A DNA stretch of 6,626 nucleotides from a bacterium (GTDB lineage Bacteria > Spirochaetota > Spirochaetia > Treponematales > Rectinemataceae), in assembly GCA_021813065.1 (NCBI GenBank), contig JAKALZ010000107.1:1-6626 (forward strand). The letters run 5' to 3'. Positions 1 through 6,626 of the stretch are shown here, piece after piece. A program made the position numbers and the translations under genes. Each line of letters begins with the position of its first letter. Position 1 is the first letter of the stretch. Below the pieces are notes generated by a model that made no database searches, was not told the origin of the DNA, and saw only the letters and a list, made by a program, of their open reading frames with translations.

Positions 1-1
1 C

Positions 2-724
2 AAACCGCAGTCGGAGCTCTTCACCTATCCGCTCACCATATTGCCGCATGCACCAACCTTGCAAAACTACACGAAAGCCTTCGAAAGCGGCGATTTTGTC
101 ACCTACTATAAGAATTCAATTTTTGTGTCGGTAGTTGCCACGCTGGTCACCATTGTCATCAATGTAATGGCCGGCTATGCGCTGTCCAAGTTCTATTTCA
201 AAGGACGAGATCTGATCTTTTACATCATGGTGGGAACACTGATGATTCCCCTTCAGGCCATCATGGTGCCGATTTTTCTTCTGCTGAAAAATATGGGGAT
301 GCTCAATTCGTTGTGGGGCATCATCATTCCGCCGGCTGCAACACCCACGGGCGTGTTTCTCGCACGGCAGTATATACAGACAATACCGGATTCCTTCATC
401 GAGGCGGCGCGCATCGATGGGGCAAAAGAATTCCGCATCTTTGCGATGATCATTGTGCCGCTCGCAAAACCCATCATCGCGACTATCGCGATTTTCTCCT
501 TCATGTGGCGCTGGAACGACTTCCTCTGGCCCTTCATTGTGATTTCAGCAAAGAGCAAGATGACGCTTCAGCTGGCGCTGGCGAATTTTGTCGGACAATT
601 TCAGATCAACTGGGCAGATCTCCTCGCCATGACCGTTGTCACAATGATTCCGATGATCATCGTGTTCCTCGCGCTGCAGAAATATTTTGTAAAAGGGCTC
701 ACTGCTGGCGGAGTAAAGGCGTAA
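2..724 (+). CDS. Carbohydrate ABC transporter permease, MalG/CUT1 type, 5'-truncated by the window edge
   Basis: Inner-membrane permease subunit of a CUT1-type sugar importer. It would pair with a MalF-like permease, an ATPase and a solute-binding protein, none of which is in the window. The open frame runs to the left edge and adds residues reading KPQSELFTYPLTI before the TTG at 41, so that TTG is internal and not a start. About 240 residues are visible against roughly 270-285 for the family, so some 35-40 residues including the first membrane helix are missing. Hydrophobic helices begin near visible residues 40, 75, 100, 150 and 205. The cytoplasmic EAA loop, which contacts the ATPase, is clear as EAARIDGAKEF from visible residue 134 (base 401), followed by IIVPLAKP. 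The end FVKGLTAGGVKA is the usual CUT1 C-terminus. The stop lies 4 nt before the GH31 gene, so the two are almost surely cotranscribed. The family is certain; the transported sugar is not. Confidence 0.95.
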   Translation, partial: KPQSELFTYPLTILPHAPTLQNYTKAFESGDFVTYYKNSIFVSVVATLVTIVINVMAGYALSKFYFKGRDLIFYIMVGTLMIPLQAIMVPIFLLLKNMGMLNSLWGIIIPPAATPTGVFLARQYIQTIPDSFIEAARIDGAKEFRIFAMIIVPLAKPIIATIAIFSFMWRWNDFLWPFIVISAKSKMTLQLALANFVGQFQINWADLLAMTVVTMIPMIIVFLALQKYFVKGLTAGGVKA

Positions 725-728
725 CATC

Positions 729-3167
729 ATGCTGTATTCTCTTAAAAATCTCAGAAGTCTGGAACTCGAAGGCGGCACGGCGTGGTTGTCTGGAGACCAC
801 GGAAAACTTAAGGTAACGATCCATGGTCCACATATCGTCTCAATTTTCTATGTGTTCGATGAGTCGCTCGCGCCGGCCGAAAGCAATAGAGCTCACCCGG
901 CGCTCTTCTCTCCCGCATGGGAAGAGGAGAACGGCAGATGGGATGGTATCCTTGAGCTTGAGTCCGAATATGAGCTTTGCGCAGGCAGTACACGCTTGCA
1001 TGTCGATAAAGCGACGGCCCGTGTGGCAGTGTACGAGGGCGAAACGCTCGAGCATGGAGGAGAAATTGGCCACAAGGACCTCGTAGTGCCCCAGTATCCG
1101 CTCAGAGTGCAGATGTCGGAGGACCGGCGCGCGCTGCGCGGCAAATTCAACTTCAGGCTGGAGGAAGGAGACGCCTTCTTTGGGCTTGGAGAAAAAACCG
1201 GAGCGCTCAACAAGCGCAATCGAACGTTCAAACTCTTCAATCGCGACGCGCTTGGCTACAATGCGGAGGCGAGCGACCCGCTGTATAAATCGGTGCCTTT
1301 CTTCATCAAGATGAATCGAGACACCGGGACGCTCTGCGGGATCTTTTTCCCCAACCTCATGGTGGATGAGGTGAATTTTGGCGTCGAGAGCATCTTCTAC
1401 TACGATGTGGTGCTCGCAGGCGGGCCCTTTGGCTACTTTGTGCTGACGGGCAGGGGCTACCGCGATATTCTCGCCTCCTACTGCGAGATCACGGGCAAAC
1501 CGGCGCTGCCGCCCCTCTTTTCCTTTGGTTATCTCACCTCGAGCATGGGATACACGGACCCGGACAACGCACAGGAGCGGGTACTCCAATTCTTTTCGCG
1601 AGTCGAAGCGGAAGACATTCCCTGCGAAGGGATGTACTTCTCCTCAGGATACGTGAAGGCCGACAATGGTGAGCGCTATACCTTCGTGTGGAACAGGGAG
1701 AAATTTCCCGAACCGGAGAAGTTCATTCGGGCACTCAGAGATCGAGGCTACCGCATCTGCTGCAACGTAAAACCAGGAATTCTAAAAACGCACCCCTGGT
1801 ACGACGAGCTCGCCGCTCAAGGCGTCTTCATTCCCGACGCCGATAATACCCCGCTCAAGAGCTATTACTGGGGCAACAGTGCATCCTTTGTCGATTTTTC
1901 TCGCAAAGAGGGGTATGACTGGTGGGTAAAGGCCCTCACCGAACACATCGTCGATCAAGGGGTCACGGGAGTCTGGAACGACAACAATGAGTTCGAAATC
2001 GAGGACGACTCCCTGAAGATTCAATCTGTCAAGAAAATCCTCCCCGTACTGATGGCGCAGGCCTCATACGAGGCGCTTCGCGCTGCCAATCCCGGCGCGC
2101 GGCCGTGGCTCATCTCGAGGGCTGGGTACACAGGGCTCCAGCGCTATGCACGCACATGGACTGGCGACAATGTGTCCAGCTACATGACATTCCTGCGCAA
2201 TATCGCGATGGGCATGAATCTCGGGCTGAGCGGCATGCCGATGTACGGCCACGATATCGGCGGTTTTGTGGGGTCAGACCCCGATGAAGAGCTGCTCTTG
2301 CGCTGGTGTCAGAGCGCGATTTTTCAGCCTCGATTCGTGATGCACTCGTGGAAGCCCGATGGGAGCATCACGGAGCCCTGGTCTTACCCATCGCGCACCT
2401 ACGCAGTGCGCCGCTTCATCCGCGAGCGCTACCGGTTTTTGCCCTACATCTACGATGTGGCGATCCGCGCGAGCGAAACCGGCGCGCCGATGGAGTCGCC
2501 TGTTGCGCTCGAATTTCCTCTGGATGTGGCGCTATCCTTTGAAAGCCTCGACAGAATGGCAGGCGACGCGGTGCTCGTTCCTGGGCCGCCGGAGCGGGGC
2601 CAGAGCCGCACGCGCGTTCGATTGCCGAAGGGGGAAGATTGGTTCGATCCTTGGAAAGGAATCCTCCACCGGGGCGGCGAGGACCTCGAATGCGAATACC
2701 CGATCGATGAGCCAAGATACTTTTTCCGCTGCGGCACAGTGATTCCGACAGCGCCGCGCATCGGTTCGGTGGGCACCACCCAACAGGATGGCTGCGAGTT
2801 CATCGTGGTGCCGCCGAGCGGTTTCCAGAAGCCTGCAGGCTTTGGAGCGGGAAGCGGAAGATCGGCGCCTGCCTGCGTTCACAGCGAAGACGACGGCGAA
2901 AGCGATTTTGTTCCAGGCAATTTCTGGCGATGGCGCATGGAGTTCATAGAGATTGCCACGGACGAGACGCTCCTCGATATCGTGTGCGTGGCGCGAAGAG
3001 AGCAACTGCCGTACCGAAAGTTTTGGCGCTTTGTGGTACCCGATGGTTTCACGCTCATCGACTCAGAGGGGAATGAGCGGGGGCAGTCGTTCGCCATCAC
3101 CTTCGAAAATGCGCCCGAACATATATCCGTGCGAGTGAGGGGAGAGTATCGCACAGCAACTCACTGA
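729..3167 (+). CDS. Glycoside hydrolase family 31 enzyme (alpha-glycosidase), cytoplasmic
   Basis: Retaining alpha-glycosidase of GH31, 812 residues, within the usual family range. Residues 1 to about 250 form the N-terminal beta domain, about 258-590 the catalytic (beta/alpha)8 barrel, and the rest the C-terminal beta domains, including a DDG...F..G stretch typical of the family. The nucleophile is D418 in GVWNDNNEFE, the acid/base is D480 in RTWTGDN, and active-site residues R464 (ISRAGY), D509 (GHDIGGF) and H539 (RFVMHSW) are in place. The strand that usually reads WLDIDYM here reads MYFSSGY (302-308), so an aspartate that normally contacts the sugar is missing. WNDNNE with SSGY suggests the Aec37-like GH31 subgroup, from memory. 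There is no signal peptide, so it should act on imported sugar. The ATG is preceded by AAAGG at 715-719, 9 nt away. Alpha-glucosidase, alpha-xylosidase and alpha-galactosidase activities all remain possible. Confidence 0.93.
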   Translation: MLYSLKNLRSLELEGGTAWLSGDHGKLKVTIHGPHIVSIFYVFDESLAPAESNRAHPALFSPAWEEENGRWDGILELESEYELCAGSTRLHVDKATARVAVYEGETLEHGGEIGHKDLVVPQYPLRVQMSEDRRALRGKFNFRLEEGDAFFGLGEKTGALNKRNRTFKLFNRDALGYNAEASDPLYKSVPFFIKMNRDTGTLCGIFFPNLMVDEVNFGVESIFYYDVVLAGGPFGYFVLTGRGYRDILASYCEITGKPALPPLFSFGYLTSSMGYTDPDNAQERVLQFFSRVEAEDIPCEGMYFSSGYVKADNGERYTFVWNREKFPEPEKFIRALRDRGYRICCNVKPGILKTHPWYDELAAQGVFIPDADNTPLKSYYWGNSASFVDFSRKEGYDWWVKALTEHIVDQGVTGVWNDNNEFEIEDDSLKIQSVKKILPVLMAQASYEALRAANPGARPWLISRAGYTGLQRYARTWTGDNVSSYMTFLRNIAMGMNLGLSGMPMYGHDIGGFVGSDPDEELLLRWCQSAIFQPRFVMHSWKPDGSITEPWSYPSRTYAVRRFIRERYRFLPYIYDVAIRASETGAPMESPVALEFPLDVALSFESLDRMAGDAVLVPGPPERGQSRTRVRLPKGEDWFDPWKGILHRGGEDLECEYPIDEPRYFFRCGTVIPTAPRIGSVGTTQQDGCEFIVVPPSGFQKPAGFGAGSGRSAPACVHSEDDGESDFVPGNFWRWRMEFIEIATDETLLDIVCVARREQLPYRKFWRFVVPDGFTLIDSEGNERGQSFAITFENAPEHISVRVRGEYRTATH

Positions 3168-3195
3168 TGTAGTATGGTGTTCCCATGGTAACCAT
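3167..3195 (+). promoter_or_regulatory. GH31-lacI junction: TGATG overlap, start-stop codon pair and small palindrome
   Basis: The GH31 stop TGA overlaps an ATG at 3167-3169 that is in frame with the repressor but is followed at once by TAG (3170-3172). The true lacI ATG follows at 3185. No good Shine-Dalgarno sequence precedes it; the nearest purine-rich match is a weak GGTG at 3176-3179. The lacI start codon lies within the palindrome ATGGT-A-ACCAT (3185-3195), and ATGGT also occurs at 3174-3178. The layout suggests that lacI is translated by coupling to GH31 termination. A role for the palindrome as an autoregulatory operator is only a guess. Confidence 0.35.
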
Positions 3196-4174
3196 CCGCG
3201 ATGTCGCTGCGGCCGCGGGGGTGTCGGTCTCGACGGTGAGTCACGCCCTCAGCGGCAAACGCCCCATAAGCCAGGCGACAAAAGACAAAATTCGCAACGC
3301 CATTGATCAGCTAGGGTATGAACCCAACCCTGCGGCACGTGCGCTTCGAACCACAACATCAGGAGTCATAGGCTTTTTTGCGTTCGATATCACCGAAATG
3401 TTCGCGGCGCGCATCATCCATGGCGCAGAAAAAGTAGCGCGCGAGAACAACAGCTATTTGCTCTTTACAAGCGGTGTCGAATTCGGCAACGATCTCGACA
3501 GCGCAATCGAATTTCTTCGCAGGCGCAGGGTAGACGGCATCATTGCCGCGTACGGCGTGCGCCAGGCAGTGCGGCCTCAGATGCGCGCGGTCTTCGATGT
3601 GCCATCCGTTACTGTCAACACATTCATTCACGAATCGATTCCCTCGGTACAGCCCGACGATTTTGAAGGGGGACGACAAGCGGCGCTTCATCTGGTGTCG
3701 AGAGGCGCGCGAAAATTGGCCGTAATCGCCGGGCCTGAAATGCGGCTCGCGAGCATGGAGCGCCTCGCCGGCTTCACCAAGGCGCTCGAAGAATGTGGCA
3801 TTGTCTTCGATGCTGCTCATCTGGTGGTGCACGGCGACTTTTCGGCGGAATCCGGCGCGCGCGGTCTTGATGCCCTGCTCGATGCATCGCCGGATATCGA
3901 CGCGATTTTCTGCGCGAACGACTACATGGCAGCGGGCGCCATCAATCGAGCGCAAGAGCGCGGCCTCAAAATACCTTCGGAATTGAGGATCGTCGGCTAC
4001 GACGACCGCGAGTTCGCCTCATTCTGGCCGATCCCCATTACAACATTCGCGCTTCCCCTCGAGCAGATGGGAGAAACAAGCGCGACAATGCTCTTTGCGC
4101 GCATCGATGGCAGAGTCCCGGACCCCAGCCGTGTCATGCTCGAACCGAGTCTCATCGTGCGAAAATCGTCGTAA
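3185..4174 (+). CDS. LacI-family transcriptional regulator
   Basis: Sugar-responsive DNA-binding repressor, 329 residues, a normal length for the family. The N-terminal helix-turn-helix is TIRDVAAAAGVSVSTVSHAL (residues 3-22). The hinge helix follows as NPAARAL, with the minor-groove leucine at position 54. By alignment to LacI and PurR, the residues that set operator choice are V15, S16 and H20. Residues from about 60 onward form the periplasmic-binding-protein-like effector domain. Typical landmarks include VQPDDF around D158, FCANDYMAAGAI (242-253) and IVGYDDREFASFW around D273. An in-frame TAG at 3170 rules out a longer product, and the chosen ATG gives the standard short lead before the helix-turn-helix. 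The gene follows GH31 by 17 nt, so it probably controls this sugar operon and may control itself. The effector is unknown; it is likely the transported sugar or a breakdown product. Confidence 0.95.
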   Translation: MVTIRDVAAAAGVSVSTVSHALSGKRPISQATKDKIRNAIDQLGYEPNPAARALRTTTSGVIGFFAFDITEMFAARIIHGAEKVARENNSYLLFTSGVEFGNDLDSAIEFLRRRRVDGIIAAYGVRQAVRPQMRAVFDVPSVTVNTFIHESIPSVQPDDFEGGRQAALHLVSRGARKLAVIAGPEMRLASMERLAGFTKALEECGIVFDAAHLVVHGDFSAESGARGLDALLDASPDIDAIFCANDYMAAGAINRAQERGLKIPSELRIVGYDDREFASFWPIPITTFALPLEQMGETSATMLFARIDGRVPDPSRVMLEPSLIVRKSS

Positions 4175-4190
4175 GAACAGCAGACACCTA

Positions 4191-4236
4191 CGATCGCTTC
4201 CTTTTCTTGTTATTGCATTTCATGCAAAGGCGGTCG
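4191..4236 (+). repeat. Nested inverted repeats in the lacI-kinase spacer
   Basis: An inner perfect inverted repeat TTGCAT-TTC-ATGCAA lies at 4213-4227. It sits inside an outer pairing of 4191-4199 (CGATCGCTT) with 4228-4236 (AGGCGGTCG), which gives 9 pairs including two G-U. The 3' arms of the two stems are directly adjacent, while about 13 pyrimidine-rich bases (4200-4212) bulge on the 5' side. The element ends 6 nt before the kinase ribosome-binding site. It could be a regulator-binding palindrome or a folded 5' leader. A simple terminator is unlikely, because the T-rich tract lies inside the structure and not after it. No convincing -35/-10 pair was found in the spacer. Confidence 0.4.
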
Positions 4237-4242
4237 CGACAT

Positions 4243-4248
4243 GAGAGG
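4243..4248 (+). promoter_or_regulatory. Ribosome-binding site of the histidine kinase gene
   Basis: GAGAGG lies 6 nt before the ATG at 4255, a good Shine-Dalgarno match at normal spacing. In-frame starts further upstream (TTG at 4207, ATG at 4222) have no such sequence and fall inside the inverted-repeat element. This site therefore decides the start. Confidence 0.7.
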
Positions 4249-4254
4249 CTGACA

Positions 4255-6345
4255 ATGAAGAATTCGAGAGATCAGATATCTCAAAAAAATCTCACCGCAG
4301 ACCAGAATTCAAACCATGAAATAATACCAGCATCGCTGCTCATTCAATGCATGCAAGATGAGGTGTGGTATGCTGACGCAAATGGGCGCTTTACTCTGGC
4401 AAATCCCTCCGCATGCAAAGCTTTCGCCCTCGAAAATATCCATAATCTAGATATTCAGCAGTTCGCCGCAAGCCTTGAAGTCTTCCGCCCCGATGGCACT
4501 CCCAGGCCGATTGACGAAGCTCCGCCACTCAGGGCTTTGCGAGGGGAATCAATCATTGAGCAGGAAGAAATTGTCAAACTTCCCAAAAGCGGGGAGCTTC
4601 GGTACCGGCTGGTAACTTCGAGCCCAGTGAAGAATGCTGAAGGGGAAATCCTAGGCTGTGTCTCTGTTGTTCACGATATAACCGAGAAAAAACAAGCAGA
4701 ACTTCATCTTGAGCGAGAAAAGGCCTTTTTCGACAACCTGATCGAAACGGCGCCGGAAGGAATTGCCATTACCGATAAGTCCGGATTCATTTTAAAAAGC
4801 AATGCAGAATTCAGTCGAATTTTTGGCTATTCAGCGGAAGAAGCGCGTGGAAAGCAGATTGACGACCTTATTGCTCCTCCAGAAAAAGATGCCGAAGCCA
4901 GAAATCTGACAGCTTCTTTGATGCGCGGTGGGACAGTGTCGCTAGAAACGCAGCGAAGAAAAAAAGATGGCAGTTTGCTTGATGTCTGGGTAATTGGGGC
5001 TCCAATCATTGTCAGCGGGCGTGAAGAAGCGGTGATCGCTCTGTACCGCGATATAAGCGAGAAGAGGGCGCACGCGCGCGAGCTGGAAAAGGAAACGGCT
5101 CGGCTGAAAAGCCTTGTCACCATCCTCCAGCACCAGTCCGCCAGTGTGCAGGAATTTCTCGATTTTGCGTTGGATCAAGCAATTAAGCTCACAGACAGCA
5201 AAATCGGCTATATATACCATTACAGCGAAGAAAACCAACACTTTACGCTGAATACTTGGTCTCGAGACGTCATGCCGGCGTGCACGGTTCTTGCCCCGGT
5301 TACGGAATACGACCTTCGCAATACAGGTTTCTGGGGCGAAGTAGTGCGCCAGCGAAAACCGATCATCAACAACAACTTCACTGCGCCGAATCCCTATAAA
5401 AAGGGCACGCCGGAAGGTCACGTTCCTCTGTATAAATTCATGTCCATTCCTGTTTTCAGAGATGATCACATCGTTGGAGTTGTCGGACTCGCGAATAAAA
5501 ATGAAGATTACACGGAGACTGATATTCTGCAGACAACTCTTCTGATGGAGGCTGTCTGGAAAGTAGTTGAAAGAATCAAGGCAGAAGAAGCGCTCAAAAA
5601 GCTCAACGACGAGCTTGAGAAACGCGTTTCCGAGCGTACTGCCGCGCTTGAGTCAGCCAATAAAGAGCTTGAATCGTTTTCGTATTCCGTTTCTCACGAT
5701 CTAAAAGCTCCGCTCCGCGCAATAGAAGGCTTTACAGAAATTTTCATGAGCCAATATGGCAGTTCACTGCCCGCAGAAGGACTCAGGCTACTGGAACGGA
5801 TCAAGCAAAACGCCATGCACATGAACGATCTGATTGAATCCCTGCTTGAGCTTTCGCGAATAACGCAATGGCATATGGAAAGGCGGATGGTCGATCTGTC
5901 AGCTCTGTCATCTGAGATCCGAGACGAAATGAGCACAGGGTGGGGGAACCGCGAAATTCAATTCGATATCGAGCCTAATATGAAAACCATAGGAGATGCA
6001 CGCCTCTTGAGAATAATCCTGCAAAACTTGATTGGCAACGCGGTAAAATTCACTTCCAGAAAAGAAAACGCGCACATCAGCATCGGATCAGTGGTGAATG
6101 CCGATGGTCAAACCGAATATTTTGTCCGCGACAACGGCGTAGGCTTCGACATGAAATATAAGGACAAGCTTTTTGTCGCATTCCAGCGTCTGCACGCCGA
6201 TAAAGATTTCCCTGGAACAGGAATTGGCCTTGCCAATGTCTATCGCGCGGTTCAGCGCCATGGCGGCACCATCCGGGCAGAAGGAGCGCCCGACAGAGGC
6301 GCGACCTTCTATTTTACCGTTCCGATGCCTCATGATAAAATCTAA
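4255..6345 (+). CDS. Soluble PAS-PAS-GAF sensor histidine kinase
   Basis: Cytoplasmic hybrid-free sensor kinase of 696 residues from the ATG at 4255; the frame is open back to a TTG at 4207. Domain order is PAS (about 28-144, ending DITEKKQAEL), PAS (about 155-270, ending DISEKR), GAF (about 300-435), a charged coiled coil (about 440-478), HisKA and HATPase_c. The phosphorylated histidine is H481 in SVSHDLKAPLRAIEGF. The ATP domain shows the N box with N595 (NLIGNAVKF), G1 as D626NGVGF, an F box near F643 and G2 as GTGIGL (654-659). No membrane helix, signal peptide or receiver domain is present, so it should sense an intracellular cue and pass phosphate to a separate response regulator; none is encoded in this window. 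The GAF stretch has a cysteine, C343, and the sequence TPEGHVPLYKF. The HDLKAPLR form is common in phytochrome-like kinases, but no bilin-binding GAF or PHY domain is evident. GC content is lower than in the upstream genes. The signal is unknown. Confidence 0.95.
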   Translation: MKNSRDQISQKNLTADQNSNHEIIPASLLIQCMQDEVWYADANGRFTLANPSACKAFALENIHNLDIQQFAASLEVFRPDGTPRPIDEAPPLRALRGESIIEQEEIVKLPKSGELRYRLVTSSPVKNAEGEILGCVSVVHDITEKKQAELHLEREKAFFDNLIETAPEGIAITDKSGFILKSNAEFSRIFGYSAEEARGKQIDDLIAPPEKDAEARNLTASLMRGGTVSLETQRRKKDGSLLDVWVIGAPIIVSGREEAVIALYRDISEKRAHARELEKETARLKSLVTILQHQSASVQEFLDFALDQAIKLTDSKIGYIYHYSEENQHFTLNTWSRDVMPACTVLAPVTEYDLRNTGFWGEVVRQRKPIINNNFTAPNPYKKGTPEGHVPLYKFMSIPVFRDDHIVGVVGLANKNEDYTETDILQTTLLMEAVWKVVERIKAEEALKKLNDELEKRVSERTAALESANKELESFSYSVSHDLKAPLRAIEGFTEIFMSQYGSSLPAEGLRLLERIKQNAMHMNDLIESLLELSRITQWHMERRMVDLSALSSEIRDEMSTGWGNREIQFDIEPNMKTIGDARLLRIILQNLIGNAVKFTSRKENAHISIGSVVNADGQTEYFVRDNGVGFDMKYKDKLFVAFQRLHADKDFPGTGIGLANVYRAVQRHGGTIRAEGAPDRGATFYFTVPMPHDKI

Positions 6346-6351
6346 GCGAAA

Positions 6352-6381
6352 CTATCTTCCAGAACAGATGCTGGAGGATAG
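6352..6381 (+). terminator. Stem-loop just after the kinase stop, terminator-like but without a U-tract
   Basis: CTATCTTCCAG (6352-6362) pairs with CTGGAGGATAG (6371-6381) to give an 11-bp stem with one G-U pair and an 8-nt loop. It begins 6 nt after the kinase TAA. The sequence after it (CGATGAACTGG) has no run of T, so it is not a classical intrinsic terminator. It may be a U-less terminator or a 3'-end stabilising hairpin. The pairing is seen directly; the function is inferred from position. Confidence 0.45.
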
Positions 6382-6626
6382 CGATGAACTGGCTGAATTG
6401 AAAAGAATTCAGATGCACTTTGCGAGTCGCTTGTGCATATATGGGCAACCATGCTGAGCTTTGCTGCGGTGCAACGGCCATAAGCGAGTTCTGCTCCACC
6501 CTCGATGCTTGAGAAAAAAGAATGCTTCGAAAATAAGGTGAGGCATCCATAGTTTTTCGGCGAGATTTTATGGTGAGGCAATGCGGAGATCATGATCAGA
6601 CAATTCTTCACAGCAAGAAAATATGT
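6382..6626. other. Tail without a convincing gene
   Basis: All six frames are broken or give only short, unrecognised peptides. A GTG-started minus-strand frame of 89 codons (6342-6611) and an ATG-started one of 78 codons (6314-6550) lack recognisable motifs, and the longer one shows no ribosome-binding site at its start. Possible starts of a next + strand gene occur at 6570 (after GGCGAG) and 6592 (after GCGGAG), but too little is visible to judge. No clear promoter, tRNA or repeat was found. Confidence 0.4.

Noticed and set aside
840..1589. A 249-codon minus-strand frame inside the GH31 gene
   Set aside because: The + strand frame has clear GH31 motifs throughout. The antisense frame lacks any recognisable domain and is a shadow produced by codon bias in GC-rich coding sequence.
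4198..4214. The pyrimidine tract after lacI as an intrinsic terminator
   Set aside because: No stable hairpin lies immediately upstream of the tract; the pairings found enclose it instead.
4207..4254. A longer kinase N-terminus from TTG 4207 or ATG 4222
   Set aside because: Neither has a ribosome-binding site, both lie in the inverted-repeat region, and the added residues carry no domain. ATG 4255 has GAGAGG at good spacing.
6332..6457. A 41-codon + strand frame that starts 14 nt before the kinase stop (MIKSKRNYLPEQ...)
   Set aside because: It has no Shine-Dalgarno sequence, resembles no known family including response regulators, and its coding span includes the stem-loop. It may be chance.
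6314..6611. Minus-strand frames of 78 and 89 codons covering the tail
   Set aside because: They have no recognisable domain, overlap the kinase end or the hairpin, and the longer one needs a GTG start without a ribosome-binding site.
6570..6626. Possible start of the next + strand gene (ATG at 6570 or 6592, both open to the window end)
   Set aside because: Only 12 to 19 codons are visible, the Shine-Dalgarno spacing for 6592 is too short, and no motif can be recognised.

Overview
The window reads almost entirely on the + strand and holds four genes. They are the 3' part of a sugar ABC-transporter permease (MalG/CUT1 type), a complete glycoside hydrolase family 31 (GH31) enzyme, a complete LacI-family repressor, and a complete soluble multi-domain sensor histidine kinase. 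About 280 bases without a convincing gene follow. The organism is a bacterium of moderate GC content. Sequence style (CUT1 permease, cytoplasmic GH31, LacI regulator, PAS/GAF kinase) would fit a spirochaete or a related carbohydrate fermenter, but this is an impression and not a demonstrated placement.

Bases 2-4174 look like the end of one carbohydrate-uptake operon. The permease stop and the GH31 start are 4 nt apart, and the GH31 stop and the LacI start are 17 nt apart. The permease would bring an oligosaccharide or glycoside into the cell. The GH31 enzyme has no signal peptide and would cleave an alpha-linked sugar in the cytoplasm. The LacI protein would control the operon, whose main promoter and operator should lie upstream of the window. 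The substrate cannot be fixed: the GH31 catalytic aspartates are present, but the sugar-recognition strand differs from classical alpha-glucosidases.

Bases 4175-6626 look like a separate unit. An 80-nt spacer with a nested inverted repeat precedes a PAS-PAS-GAF-HisKA-HATPase kinase with no membrane segment and no response regulator beside it in this window. Sampled 60-base lines fall from about 63-65% GC in the GH31 and LacI genes to about 43-47% in the kinase and tail, so the kinase may have a different history. A strong stem-loop without a U-tract begins 6 nt after the kinase stop.

No CRISPR array, tRNA, rRNA, insertion sequence or phage element was recognised, and no clear new system is visible. 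The points most worth a second look are the atypical GH31 active site, the start-stop/TGATG junction before lacI, the structured leader before the kinase, and the conserved-looking cysteine in the kinase GAF domain.
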